From positions 1 to 64,000 of the forward strand of contig NC_089319.1 of assembly GCF_036669915.1 (NCBI RefSeq): DNA of 64,000 nucleotides, written 5' to 3'. Both the position numbers and the translations under genes were made by a program. A model generated the notes under the pieces. The model was not told the DNA's origin, searched no databases, and worked only from the letters and a program-made list of their open reading frames with translations. The DNA comes from Pocillopora verrucosa (taxonomy: Eukaryota; Cnidaria; Anthozoa; Scleractinia; Pocilloporidae). The first letter of the stretch is position 1. Every line of letters begins with the position of its first letter. Positions 11,701-23,294 of this stretch are shown here, one piece after another.

Positions 11701-14700
11701 TCAGTTTGTCATGCACTATCTGAGGTAAACTCATCACAATCATACCTGTTATCACTCCTGATGTTGAAAAATCATCAGTGACATAGCCATCTAGAAAGAC
11801 AAAATAATAATTAAAACAGGTATACTAGTTCATTGATAAAGAATAATGTAAATGACAATTTCTAGTCTTATTAAGCTAAATGACTGGGGCATTGTGGTTG
11901 CTAGGATATGACCTCCCAAAGTACTGACACAGAGATGCATTGGCTTTGGTAAAAATGGTTCTTGTAATCTTTCTCACAACAGATGCATGGCAAAAAAGGA
12001 AGATAGCATGGTACAGGCATTAAGGAAATTGATATCCATTTAGTGAGACATCAAGGTGAGCTTACAGAGTCTAGCCTCTTCTGAGTAAACTATCACTTCT
12101 GCAAAAAAGAAAAAGAAAAGATAGGAATTACTTTGATGTAATAGGTGATAATGTCACAAATCATTATTTCCTTTACCTGCAGGATGATACAGATTCATCA
12201 CTAATTTTCATATGTAGTTGTGCCTTTATAAGTCCATTATTTATGAGTTTCTTGAGTGATGTGACTCAGATTAGTAGGTGTTTTTTTCATTAAATATACA
12301 TATGGCTAACTGGAACTGGAACAAATAGCTATGGGTTACTAAAAAAGTGCTTCCTTAATCTACAGTTTTGACTTACTTGAACATCCTTTTACTCACCATT
12401 AATGTCATCTTCTGAGTCAGATGATACAACAGATGGTCCTGCATTGTGGCCTAACCAAGGAAAAGGTGCAGACATCAAGATCAGGTCCATGTCAGAATTG
12501 TGAAAGTTCTTTAAATTAACTTAAGGTTACTTTCCACTTTCAGGGGTGTCGTTCATGAAAACACTTGTTTTTATGCTAGTTTCGTATAAATTCTTGCAAA
12601 CTTTACATCAGAAGAAAGCTTAATGACAGCAGTTTACAATAAAAATACAATTTAAACGAGTTTTCCTCTTGGGAGTGTTATAAGCCAGCTAGACGAGAAA
12701 CGATTAAGTGTTCTCTTATTGAATTTATTGAGTATCTTCATCAAGATCAATTGAAACTGTAATTGCACCAACTCACCGCCATGGTTTGAATCTGACTCAT
12801 CTGACAAGTCTGAGCTCTCATCTGTTGAGTAACATTTGATTTAAATTATAATCGCCTTATATACACCCATATACACATTTAGAACACCAATACAAAAAGT
12901 AAATTGAAAAAGTAAGACAAAACTGGGGTCATACCAGATGTTGATCCTCTTGCATTTGCAGTTGCCATTGCTGTCAGATATCTTCGTGTAGAAGCTATGA
13001 TGTCAAAAGCAATTCAGATTACACATAAAATTCAGAATTAAATTAGAACTTGTCATATTTCTTTGATTTTCATCGAGGCAGGATAAGATATACTCACTGA
13101 AAATAACTTCACTTGTCTAGTCAGTAAATTGAATTACAAATGGAAAGACAAAGTCTAAGCTGTTGGTAGTATAAACCAATACCTTTCAACTCAGACTTGT
13201 AATTAGCAATATTTTCAAATTTTTGTGAAAGATCTGAAAAGCTTAATTTCAAACAGTGACAAAATTTTTTTTTTCAGTTACCTCCATCAACTGGCAAAGG
13301 CATCAGATCCAGTGAAGTGGATGTGGAGGGTTGAGCAACTGGCAGTGTAGATATAAGGCTGCTTGAAGATGGGGACAGCAAAGTGGCCCGTGATGATGTA
13401 GATGTTAAGGTGTCAGTGGATAGAGATGTGGGTGGTAAAGTGACTGTGGATGATAGAGATGTTGAAGTGGTTGTAGATGTTGATGGTAAATTGACTGTGA
13501 ATGATAAAGATGTCGGTGGTAAAATGACTGTGGATAATGAAGATGTTGAAGTGGCTGTAGATGTTGCTGGTACAGGTGCTATGGACGACGAAGATGTTGA
13601 AGTAGCTGTTGATAATGAAAGTGCTGAAGAGGTTCCAGATGTTAGTGGCAAACTGACTGTGGACAATGAAGTGGATGTTGAAGTGGATGTAGATGATGAA
13701 GTGGAAGATGACAAAGCTGTGGTGAAAGAACAGTTTATGCATGTACATGTTGTGATCAAATGTCGTCATAAATTTGATACATTAGACTGGAAATGGGCCT
13801 ATAGAAGATTCTCACAAGTGTTTGTGGATACATTGTATATGACATATAAACCTTCAACCTTTCAATTGTTTAATGTCAAGGTATGCATTTTGATTTAGCC
13901 AGCCTCTGTTACTCGGTTAATATTTGGAAAAATGCAATAGTCATGCACATCACTATTTCTAGGGTGATGAGATAACAAATGACCAATTTCTTCTAAAAGT
14001 TCTACTTAGTATCTGGAGGTTTATTATTTTCCTATTAATTTGTGCTAGAAGTTGCAAGGCTGCAGGGAAAGTCACCTTACTAAGATAAGTAAGTAAAGTA
14101 TCAAGTAAAAAGATAAGTTTCATAGAAAACTGGTTATAAATTAGACTATGCTTATTCAAGACATGCTCCATTTGAAGAGAACAGTTTAAATAGTATGCAC
14201 TTGTAAGGTTTAGTTGATGTAAGTAACACTTTAAATGTAAACAGACCTTGACTTGGTAGAAATATAAAGATCTTTTTCCTTCTACTTCCACCAAAGTGGT
14301 CCATGAGCTGCACACCACTTTGAAGGCCAGTTGCCACTGTCCTCATTGCATGCCCTCTTGCATATGATGTAATTATTTCCAAGCTAGTGTAATAAAGTAA
14401 TGACAGAAAGGTGATTGTAGTTACCCACACTAACCTTTTTCTGTTAAATTGAATTTAACTGTGAATTTATTTCTGTAAGGTGCATGCAAATATACATTAA
14501 TTTTGAATGCACATTTGCTTTTAGTGGCATTTGCTCTAGATTGACATAGATTGTAGCAACGACAGAAATATTGCATAGTATGTCATGAAAAAAAGTATTG
14601 TAGGTTTAAATAATTCAATGTGTACTGGAACAAGGAAGGTTATTATCTTAGATGTCTAGACAGCTGTTGTTAATATAATTGGCCAACATTTCATTAAATT

Positions 14701-15539
14701 TTTTGTTGTTGTTGATTTTTTTTTGTTTTTTGTTTACTTCATCTGGATCGACCAACGATATTCGATGTTTCTTTAGATAATCAAAATTCACCTTGAAAGC
14801 GAGACTAAGAGGACAGCAACAAAGGAAATCAAGAAATATCCCTTTCCAGTTTCTCTAAACCTCGCTTTCATGGAGAATTTTGATCTATCGAAAAAAAGCT
14901 TAATCGGGTTAGCGTGAATCATGAATTTGAGCATGACCTTCACACGAACAGAAAACGACAAAAAGTAAATCCTACACAATTCCACACCTCTTTTGTAAAC
15001 TTTGCATTAAACTGATGGAACGTTAGGAAAATTTGTAACTAATTCCACACAATAATACAAATGACTGGATGAAGACAACAAAAAGACGGATATGTGCGCT
15101 GTTAGCCACTTGTCATTTATGTCCGATGCTTATCCTGTCTACTGGCGACAGCTTCTCAATGTTGCACGACATCTAAAGGAAGATTTTAGCAACCTTAGTT
15201 TTCTCTCATCCACGTTTACATCCAATCTTGCCCCTTTTCGGCATTTCGCTGCTTTTATTACGGTACTTTTCACTCTTTTCTCTGAAACCATTTTCTACCC
15301 TACGATACAGATTATGAAGGCAGCAGCACTTACCTGCTAAGGTCTTTTCCTGTAAGGGGAGGAAATGCTCTCACCAGTAAGTCTCCGATTTGGGAAGAGC
15401 TGTCGTTCTTTGTAAACGATATATCAGAAATCCGCTTGGCGGTAGCGAGCCTGCCCAGCTCAGTCTTGTTTGGCACGCTTCTGTGCCGTTTATCCAAAAA
15501 GACAACAGTTCTTTGGAAAGCGCGCTTGCTATGGTTCAT
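8768..15539 (-). CDS. Cargo gene: Ser/Thr-linker, UAS-like and UBX-like multi-exon protein
   Basis: From ATG at 15539, fifteen exons splice in phase with GT-AG sites: 15539-15334, 14383-14247, 13716-13282, 13233-13183, 12994-12935, 12821-12777, 12450-12397, 12098-12066, 11790-11746, 11612-11506, 11235-11144, 11018-10942, 10746-10645, 10263-10185 and 10078-10024, giving 526 codons. Most junctions are phase 1. In order: a basic N-terminus, a 145-residue Ser/Thr-rich linker (exon 3), acidic Ser/Asp patches, a region resembling a UAS/thioredoxin-like fold, and a Lys/Arg/Gln coiled coil (KKLDDWRKQRQSQELQYQ). Exons at about 9250-9390, 9166-9041 (VYDWIGSL...) and 8803-8768 look like a UBX beta-grasp, but the frame between 10024 and 9390 is unresolved. 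A further exon may lie at 3473-3416. The order UAS, coiled coil, UBX recalls FAF1-type p97/ubiquitin adaptors; this is inference. Confidence 0.55.
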
Positions 15540-16124
15540 CTCGTGGAGTTAAACACTTAATCTAAAATGCTTAACTCCTTGCTGCACTAATATTCCCAAG
15601 GATGACGCGAAACCACGCCGAAAATGAAACTGACCGACGTGTATACGTATTAATAAAAGGCTTTTGTTTCGTGGCACACCCATGTCACCTAGGCCTGTCG
15701 CTACGGGACATTTATATTGATAGTTAAACAATATTAGGATCGTTTGCCGCAAATGCGCTAAGCGCACCCTTTTATTCGTTTAATTGTTCTTTAATTCCAT
15801 GAAACGGGCAAGTTACCCTTTTCCAGGAAATGATGTCCACATACAAATACACACACACACTCGCACATGCAGAATGGAAACTTGATTGTTTGAACAGGGA
15901 ACTTGACCCTGGGTAACTGTCATTTCGCGGATCGATTGTTGCCAGATCAGTATCAATTGTTATTGATGAATACGTGTCAAATTGTCCAGGAAATACACAT
16001 TTCCCATTGAGGTTCACAAGGTTATAAACATCGTTTACTTATCAGTTAGTCTTGGTTCTTTCACTAAAAGCAAACTTTGCTTGGATTAGATCACTTCGCT
16101 GCTTTATTCATTGCCAGATTCGCT
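15540..16124. promoter_or_regulatory. Divergent promoter region between the two cargo genes
   Basis: The start codons of the minus-strand UBX-like gene (15539) and the plus-strand RING/TRAF gene (16125) are 585 bp apart, head to head. The interval has a CA-rich run (ACACACACAC at about 15850) and no supported ORF. A bidirectional promoter is inferred from the geometry only. Confidence 0.45.
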
Positions 16125-18700
16125 ATGTCTAATGAGCATTTTGAGTTTACTTCTCCTCCCGGAGCGCTATTCAACTGTTCTGTATGGTAAGTCTTTTTTG
16201 TTTTGTGATGATTTTTATCTTTCAGCAACTGATCGTTTTCGCTGTTACCCATCGAGAGAGAGATCTTCAGTGGAGTAGTTAAGAAATTTAAATGTCATAG
16301 GAGATAGGTTAAGGAAGAACTTTTTTAATTTTTAGGTCTCTTTGTTTTCCCAAACTTAAGATATTCGTCGAAATGTTTTGCGCAAATTTACAGAGCCTAG
16401 TATCGAGTCGCAATTGTCGTGGGTGTATCTTTGGTTCACCAACATTGCCGCTGAAAAATAGTGCAAAAAATCTGGAATTTACTTGGCTATCTAGCCCACT
16501 GATTATCTAAACTGAAACAACAAACATGTACGAAAGCACTCAAAAGGCTCAAAAGTCGACAGATAAGTCTATATTTTTCGACAACGCAGAGCTGTATGCC
16601 AAGCATCCACCATAACTCTGAACTTCAAATTGCGCTGGTTTCCAAACCCAGCTTGAAGATGCCAGGTTAAAATCTGCAATAAAGCAAGGCTTAACCTGAC
16701 ATTTAAGGAGAACGACCGACAGCATTCAGAGCATTCATAAGGCAGAAGTTCTTTTTAACTGTGGAACTATATTCGCATTTCCTGGGAAAAGAGATCATAA
16801 GCGAAATTGTAATTTTCTTTTGGCAAAAGGACGAGATGTTTAAATATTAACGCTAGGAAAATCATTAACGCACACTTGCTTACTTCTGTGATCGAGCTGT
16901 ACTAAATAGTTTATACTTCAGCAGTTGTCTTTCTGAGAGGAGAGAAATGTTGCTCATCCCTCAGGAATTTGACCAATTAGACGAAATAGTAATTTGTCAA
17001 ATAACAGATTTACGTTCTGCGTTTGTTTTGACTCTGAGTTATGAATCATTGTTCCATGGTTAAATTCCACTTTCCTTCGACAACTTTTACAATTGTAGCT
17101 GTTTGAACTGAATTCCTTGCTAGCAGGGGCCTCTTCGAAGGAATTACTTGACTTATCAATACTAGTTTTGTAAGGAAATGTACTAAACTCTCTTGATTAT
17201 CTTTTACTTTGAAGCCTATCGACAATGGTTAAGCCTGTCACTCTGGCATGTGGGCATTCGGGCTGTCGACACTGCCTCGCGACACTCATAGGCATTGAGA
17301 CTTTCCCCAAATGCCCACTCTGTAAAGCACCGATCGGAACAGATGTTACTCTCCACGTCAATGTCGCACTCGACGATATCATTGGAGACTTTAATATCAA
17401 GTGTAATAAGAGCGGCTGTCTATGGAAAGGAAAATTTCACGAGCACGAGCAGCACTTGAAAACGTGTGGCAAATTTCAAACGGCGTGTGCCAATGATGGC
17501 TGTGGAGAGATGGTGGCAAGGGAGAGGATGGCAGCACACACTGCGCAATGTGCAAAGCACAAACTCCCTTGCCAGCAATGCGGTAGAAAAATTACCAGGG
17601 AATCTTTCGAGGAGCATACTGCTTCCCTTTGCTCAAATAAGAGGGTACTGTGTCCACTAAGCTGCGGAACAAGCCTTCCACGGTAAGATATTGTCGGTTT
17701 AACTAAGAAATCAACAGTCAAATGGTTATTTAAGGCCAACAAAATATCCAAAAGTTTCACTAGCCAGCTCATCCCTGGTCCTTATTTTGATTATTTTGCA
17801 GGCTCCACTTAACACTGCACTTAAGGGAGTGCTCAGAAAGAGCGGTCCGCTGTGCGGTGACTGGCTGCACTGCCATAATAAAGCAGAAGAACATGCCACA
17901 GCACTCGACAAATGCAGCCGCCACCCACAGTGTTCTGCAGGAAGGGGAGGTCCAGCGTCTGCGGGGCCTAATGCATTTCAAGGTGAGACGCTAGAATTAT
18001 AAAAATAATGAGAAAAGATATCACATGAACATGAACTGAACATTCGGTTTCATTTCAGAGAGCCAAACCGAGATGGATTTTGGAAGAAAGAGGAGTGTTC
18101 TCCTTCCGCTGGAGGGGAGAGAAATGGAATAACGTGAAGGGGTCACACCTATTCAGCACTGAGTACAGGTGCCCGAATGGGAACAGCTGGAGGGCGCATA
18201 TACGATTTGCAGGACTTTCCTTGGAACTGGTGTCCGCAGTGACGGCAGTGGTAGTAGGAACGAGGTTAGGGACTCATCTTTGTAATTAAGGATAGATTCT
18301 CGCTCTGGAAAGCAGTACAGAGGATAAATGATCGCTGCTGATAAGCCAAAGTACTTGCATTTAGCTGGCGTATTTTACAACGACTATCAATATCGTAATT
18401 TTTCCATACAAGAGTTAGGAAATCTAAAACCATGTCTCCGAACCTAAAAACTGTTAAAAAGAAAATCAACTTTATCATGATTCACCACAAATCATTAATG
18501 ACTTTACGCTTTATGTCTACAGAATAGTATTGATGCCTGATTCCTGCGAGGAGAAGGTTTTCCCTTTCCCGGCGAAGGAGATAAAGGAGGGGGAAGTAGC
18601 AGCAAATATCCTGCGCTGTGAACTGGATCACATGGACCCAGAAGATATTATGATTGTCAAGTTTGTCTTGACATATTATCTTTTAAAAGAAGACAAGTAA
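16125..18700 (+). CDS. Cargo gene: RING, TRAF-type zinc finger, MATH-like protein
   Basis: Five exons join in frame: 16125-16186, 17215-17682, 17802-17982, 18059-18264 and 18523-18700, giving 364 aa. The first intron splits the RING. After joining, the C3HC4 ligands are C18, C21, C33, H35, C38, C41, C54 and C57. Cys/His-rich TRAF-type fingers follow (about residues 75-215). The C-terminal 130 residues contain FSFRW, LFSTEYRCPNGNSWRAHI and a hydrophobic LSLELV segment, matching the pattern of a divergent MATH/TRAF-C domain. No long coiled coil for trimerisation is visible, unlike canonical TRAFs. Known TRAFs are cytoplasmic E3 ligases in TNF/IL-1/Toll signalling; that function is inferred. All splice sites are GT-AG. 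It lies wholly inside the transposon, with an intact frame while the neighbouring transposase is broken. Confidence 0.8.
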
Positions 18701-19769
18701 TTTTCCATTTATTAGCTAGGAGAGGTATCGAGGTCGCAAATGATAACGCAAAAAATGGAAATCGTTTATGCACTAGAACAAAAGGCAATATGATAAGCAC
18801 AGAACAAACTAACCATGAAATTTAAGAAGTATTTTTGAATGGAAAACATTTTCAGTACTTTCTCATTGAGATCTTCCGCTTTTTTTGCTGTATGTAATAC
18901 CTCTCTTAGCACTTATCTGGAACATTACTTAACTAGAAAAGATCTCTTCACGCAGTTGTTAAGATAGAAGCGTGCCGGTGATGTCAAAGCGTTGTTGTAT
19001 TTTAGGGTTAGTAACGAGTGAGGAATTGAAAAAATAAAGAGTCTGGAAGCTAACTAACTTTTGAGTTTTCAGTCAACCTCCAGTTTAGTTTAGTTATTTA
19101 CATTTGAAAAATACCTCTAGGAAACAGAAGTACACTTACAGGAAAAATGTTTAAGATGAAAACGTTATGGAAGGAAAGATAGCTACGAGGACAAATATTG
19201 AAAGCGATACAAAAAATGTTTAGGTTTTTTAAGTCAAATATGTTTTTTTAAGAATTATGGGAAACACACTCGTCAATTTCCCCCTCTTCAGTATGAGTAA
19301 GCTCGATTTGTTCGTTTGCTGCGCTGTGTTTCACGTGATAATAAATGATTTGACAAATGCATTTTTCCCCGTTATCTGAACACCCTTGTCCCACTGTCGC
19401 AGACGGTCTAACCGGTTTGGTTACAGATCAAAGGCATCCCACACCAAATAAAAGCCGACACGCAGCCTCGCACCAACCCAGTCTGACACGAATTTGAATT
19501 TGTTAAAAAAAAAAAAAACATAAAAAAACAAAGTAAAACGAATAAAAACCCTGCCCTGCATAACATGAATTAAAAATAGTTTTTTCCTTAACGAAGACTA
19601 GTGGGCAGCACAAAGAAAGACGTATTGTTGTAGTTTCTCCTTTATTCCAACACGTGTCGCCTCTAGCATTGGAGAGAATATAACTACACATTCGTTAACC
19701 TCAGTTTACTTTCCTATGTAAGTGAATCATAACTGAAAAATCCTGTAAACGGAGGTTATAAAAAAAAAC

Positions 19770-20080
19770 CGCCTCAATCTATTGCGCGTTATTGTATTTT
19801 GGGGGCTATACGATAAGTGCTTATTGCGGTGAATCAATAAACAAAGACTTTGTTTCTTCATAACTCTTTTTTAATAAGGAAGGAAGGTTGGTGAGATCAA
19901 CCCATTTATCCTTATTCATACAGATGTTACATGAAATGCCTTAATTTACTGAGCGTTGTTGTATTTTTGCAGCCGTGCGGTTAGCGCCAATTGTTGTTAC
20001 TCAATAAACAAAGACTTTGTTTCCTCACATCTTGTTGTTAATTAAGAAAAAAATGATCGGTGAGTTCAACAGATTTGATC
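19770..20080 (+). repeat. Imperfect tandem duplication, about 165 bp apart
   Basis: Both copies contain GTTGTATTTT or TTATTGTATTTT followed by TCAATAAACAAAGACTTTGT and TTAATAAGGA or TTAATTAAGA. The copies have diverged by indels. Confidence 0.5.
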
Positions 20081-20263
20081 GGGTAAATTTTCTACCATTG
20101 GAAATACAAAAAGCTAGCCTAGCACACGCAGATAATATTTACACCAGATACAAATATATCTTCTATCCTACATGGGAGTATATAACAACCCAATGTTTTT
20201 ATGAATAAACCTAAATTGTTAGTAATCGTCGTTATAAATGTAATTACAAACTGTTCTGTTTCT

Positions 20264-20431
20264 GGTAATATCAACTAAGTTGAAATTATAAATTGGCCAC
20301 CGTAAAGAGTTCAAAAGCTGACGTTTCGAGCGTTAGCCCTTCATTAGTCTGATGAAGAGCTAAGGCTCGAAACGTCAGCTTTTGAACTTTTTAGGTGGCC
20401 AATTTACAATTTCAACTTAGTTGATATTATC
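20264..20431. repeat. 168-bp near-perfect inverted repeat carrying hammerhead motifs
   Basis: The arms 20264-20347 and 20349-20431 are reverse complements over about 83 bp with a few mismatches, separated by a single base. The outer edges carry ATATCAACTAAGTTGAAAT. The arms meet at the CTGATGA word, so the two ribozyme-like cores face each other. The structure matches a foldback repeat derived from a retroelement tail. Confidence 0.8.
20349..20380 (+). ncRNA. Hammerhead-type ribozyme core motif
   Basis: CTGATGA at 20349-20355 is followed by a short stem (GAGC/GCTC) and GAAAC at 20369-20373, the conserved uridine-turn and GAAA elements of a hammerhead. The facing arm has the same core with CTAATGA, a change at a normally invariant base. 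Hammerheads of this kind are known from Penelope-like retroelements. Whether helices I and III form a cleavable fold was not computed. Confidence 0.5.
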
Positions 20432-22054
20432 AAATCACCTTGTTACCCCCACTGACGCAGCACCAGAGTTTCTTTAGAAACTTACCCCCTTTGTTTCTGG
20501 TCTGTTATGACGACGGCAAACATACTTCTCCATTATAACAAAGGATGAAAAAAAAATCACACTTACCTTACAAAAGGCACTGATGAGGAAGTCGCAAGTT
20601 TAAACAATAGGCTGTTTTACCTTGCGCTTAGCAATGATTTAATTGCTTTTGTTAACGATGAGGTCACCCTAAGGGGTTTTATTCATTTGTTCTAAACAAC
20701 CGTGTGAAAAAAAGATACTTCGCATAAGTGTGATGTAGTCAATTACAAAATAAGAAACTCACAAAATCATCGAAATTTAGACCCGTTTCTCGCTATTGCT
20801 AGCTGACTAGACTCCAACAAGGAGAAGAAAATAATAAGTCCTTACGTCAGTATGCAGCTTTAGAGCAAGGCCTCACGATAAAGTTTTAAACGGTAGTGGT
20901 CAAAAACGTTAATAGTAAATATATTTTGGTAACCACCGTAAGGGAAAAAAACCTAACCGTTAGCCGTAAAGTGGCCACAATTTTATCCTTTAAACTTACC
21001 AGCCATCACCCCATTGGAACCCTCCACTATTTGGTACATCTTTTTATTACTGTTGTTCATTTATTATTTCTTTTTGCAAGTTCAACCTCAATCAACGCCG
21101 GTAGGCCGGTTGCCGAACACTGTTGCAACGGCACGAAGTTAACGCGTCATCGTTTAAACTCCATAAAAATCCAACCCACACTTAAAATGGGACTAATTCG
21201 GTAATCACCTTGGCCTATTGAAGAGATTAAAATGAAGGCGTTATCCAAAGATGGCAAGCTTTAAATTGTGAACGAAGGTATCGTTTTTTTACCGCACGAG
21301 ATAGTAAAGTAATTATTTTGTGCAATTCCTCTCCGCTTAAAGAACTGAGTATATGCCCAAAATTCGCATTTCCATTTCAATTATAATGAATTATTTTTAG
21401 TTTGTGCGCACAAATATTGCAACTTCTCCTTTTTAGTGGGCACGGTCAATTTTAAATAAACGTCATCTTTTTTTTTTTTTTTTAACGCGCGGGGCTGACA
21501 ACAATGTATTTCGTATTTAATTGAAGAACAACAACGGGGAAAAGGCGCTTTTCGGAGATAACCTATAAGGGAACTTGCTATCGATTACTAGCTTTAGTCC
21601 CTCTTTCATCGGGCGTGTGCATTGGCACAAACGTCCTTTAATCTATCTCCTTTTCAACTTATATAGTAACAACTTTTACATGCGTCTGCATGCCGCTACA
21701 TAAAACTGTCATATAAGTTGCAAGTGTTCATAGCACAATTTGGATTTTTACTTGACTGCTACGTGATAAATACACCGACTTAAGAAAAAAAAACCTCAAA
21801 ACAACACTAAAAGTACCGTGGGTTACAATAATAATTATCGACGTACTTAAGGTGTTTTAGAACGCACTTTTCCCATTCGATGTAGGAGACCTCTTTGATG
21901 TTAATTCAAAACTTCTAGAAGCAAGAGCATCCACCATAAAAGTCGCATCTATACGCGTCTATATATTCAGTGGAGAAGAATGCTTAAACCGGCCATTTTA
22001 ATTTGTTCAAAAACGATAAAGGGTCTTTCCTTAACAATACTGTACAGGCGCTGC

Positions 22055-23294
22055 TGAGGATGCATAAAAAGAAGAAGTGTGAGATCAAACAGTTTTTTCG
22101 AGGAGTTCCCCAGAGTGCCACTTGGTAAACTCCTGCAGAAGGTTTATTTCTTCTCTGCTGAGGACTCCCAGCGACGAATTTCCAGGTACCTGGATTTAAA
22201 TACAAGCTTGATAAGAAAAATTAGTAGGCGCTTACAGGATGGCTGCCCAAGAAACCTTCAGGACAGGCCAATCACGCCCTTTGGACTGGTGTAAGATGCG
22301 ACGAGAGTAAATTCAACAACTAATCAAAGCTAAAAATCACTATTTTTTCAAGTATATACTAACACGGGAAATAGCGTCGTAGATCGCCTGCACTCGGCCT
22401 GCACTCAAACTTTGAACATCCTTTGCTAATCGCCTCCGAGCAACTTGTCCACTATTGGCACACAAAAATTATGGCAACCATTTATAGCAGGAATAAATGA
22501 GTTTAAAAAAATCACCTTTTTGTGCCATATTATATTACTGATATAGTATATACTAGGCAAATGTTCACCTCCAATCATTTCAATATTTTTGAGATATAAA
22601 TATTTTCATAACCTTACTGTTCCTTAATTTTCTGGAACATGTGGTTCGCAAGCCGAAGTAGGTGGGAATGTGACAACAAAAAGCACTCAGGGCGCTTTAA
22701 TATCAAAATTATTTCATACAGGTGAATGATAATTACACATAGCTGGGATAAAGCCTAAAGCAAAATATTAATGGGACAAAAATCATCCATCTGAAATATA
22801 TATATTTTTTCATTATTTCAGAACAACTGGGGAAGACGTGCACAAAGGTACACATGGGTTTTTGGGATTGTTACGACGCAACATTTACCTGCAAAAAGCT
22901 ACTTCGATGAAGTGGAAAGACGAGATATGGCCACCCTCCATCCCATCATTTCAAGGTGTGTTCTCCCTGGAACCGAAGTGCACTCGGATGACTTGGCCTC
23001 CTACCGGCAGACGGACCAAAGAATTAACAACATAAGTGCACATCAAATGATTGTCCACCGACTCAACTTCGTTGACCCAGTCACTATGGGGTTGACACCC
23101 AAGAAATCGAATCCTGCTGGAACAGTTTAAAATTGGGCCAGAAAACACGCCGGAGGATAAGGAGGGAAGACTTGCAGTCCTACCTCGACGAGCAAATGTG
23201 GCGTCGGTGGAGAGCGGGAACCGCTAAGCAATCCATGCAGAACTTTTTGGCCGTTGTAGCCAATCCATATCTAGTTGATAATCCGGTTTTGTAA
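22055..23294 (+). pseudogene. Decayed Merlin (IS1016/ISXO2-like) DDE transposase
   Basis: Recognisable parts occur in order. SVRSNSFFEEF with a helical region (22076-22270) matches the Merlin N-terminal segment. CDESKF (Asp codon at 22300) is the first catalytic Asp region. WVFG is in the stretch beginning about 22822, SDD (22984-22992) is the second Asp, HRLNFVDP precedes a frame change, and QEIESCW (Glu codon at 23109) is the third acid, with a clean C-terminus ending TAA at 23292-23294. Damage: an in-frame TGA at 22055, a frame change between the helical region and CDESKF, a stop soon after it, about 500 bp of non-coding sequence with an acceptor-like TTTCAG at 22814-22820, and another frame change near 23085. 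Merlin enzymes cut and paste DNA and duplicate 8-9 bp, as seen at the element's ends. This copy cannot be functional as read. Confidence 0.8.

Larger units (their letters stand above)
18701..22054. other. Non-coding stretch between the TRAF-like gene and the transposase
   Basis: No gene is supported. It holds AATAAA near 19034 (possible poly-A signal), an imperfect tandem duplication at about 19770-20080, the hammerhead-type inverted repeat at 20264-20431 and a poly-T run near 21470. The open frame at 20896-21204 shows no family motif and no splice sites. Confidence 0.5.

Noticed and set aside
13383-13898. 171-aa plus-strand ORF rich in Asp and Val
   Set aside because: It is the antisense of the Ser/Thr-rich exon 13716-13282, whose splice sites and phase fit the minus-strand gene; the Asp/Val repeats mirror the Ser/Thr codons.
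14776-14890. Short imperfect inverted repeat (ATCAAAATTC...GAAAGCGAG and its partner)
   Set aside because: Looks like a small hairpin MITE fragment in an intron, but arms are short and mismatched; not enough to name a family.
8768-15539. Labelling the minus-strand cargo gene as a HECT ubiquitin ligase (G2E3-like)
   Set aside because: A UBX-like segment recalls such coral proteins, but no HECT motif is seen anywhere on the minus strand of 2.9-9 kb.
20896-21204. 102-aa plus-strand ORF with a hydrophobic middle
   Set aside because: No homology pattern or splice context; composition is that of random AT-rich DNA.
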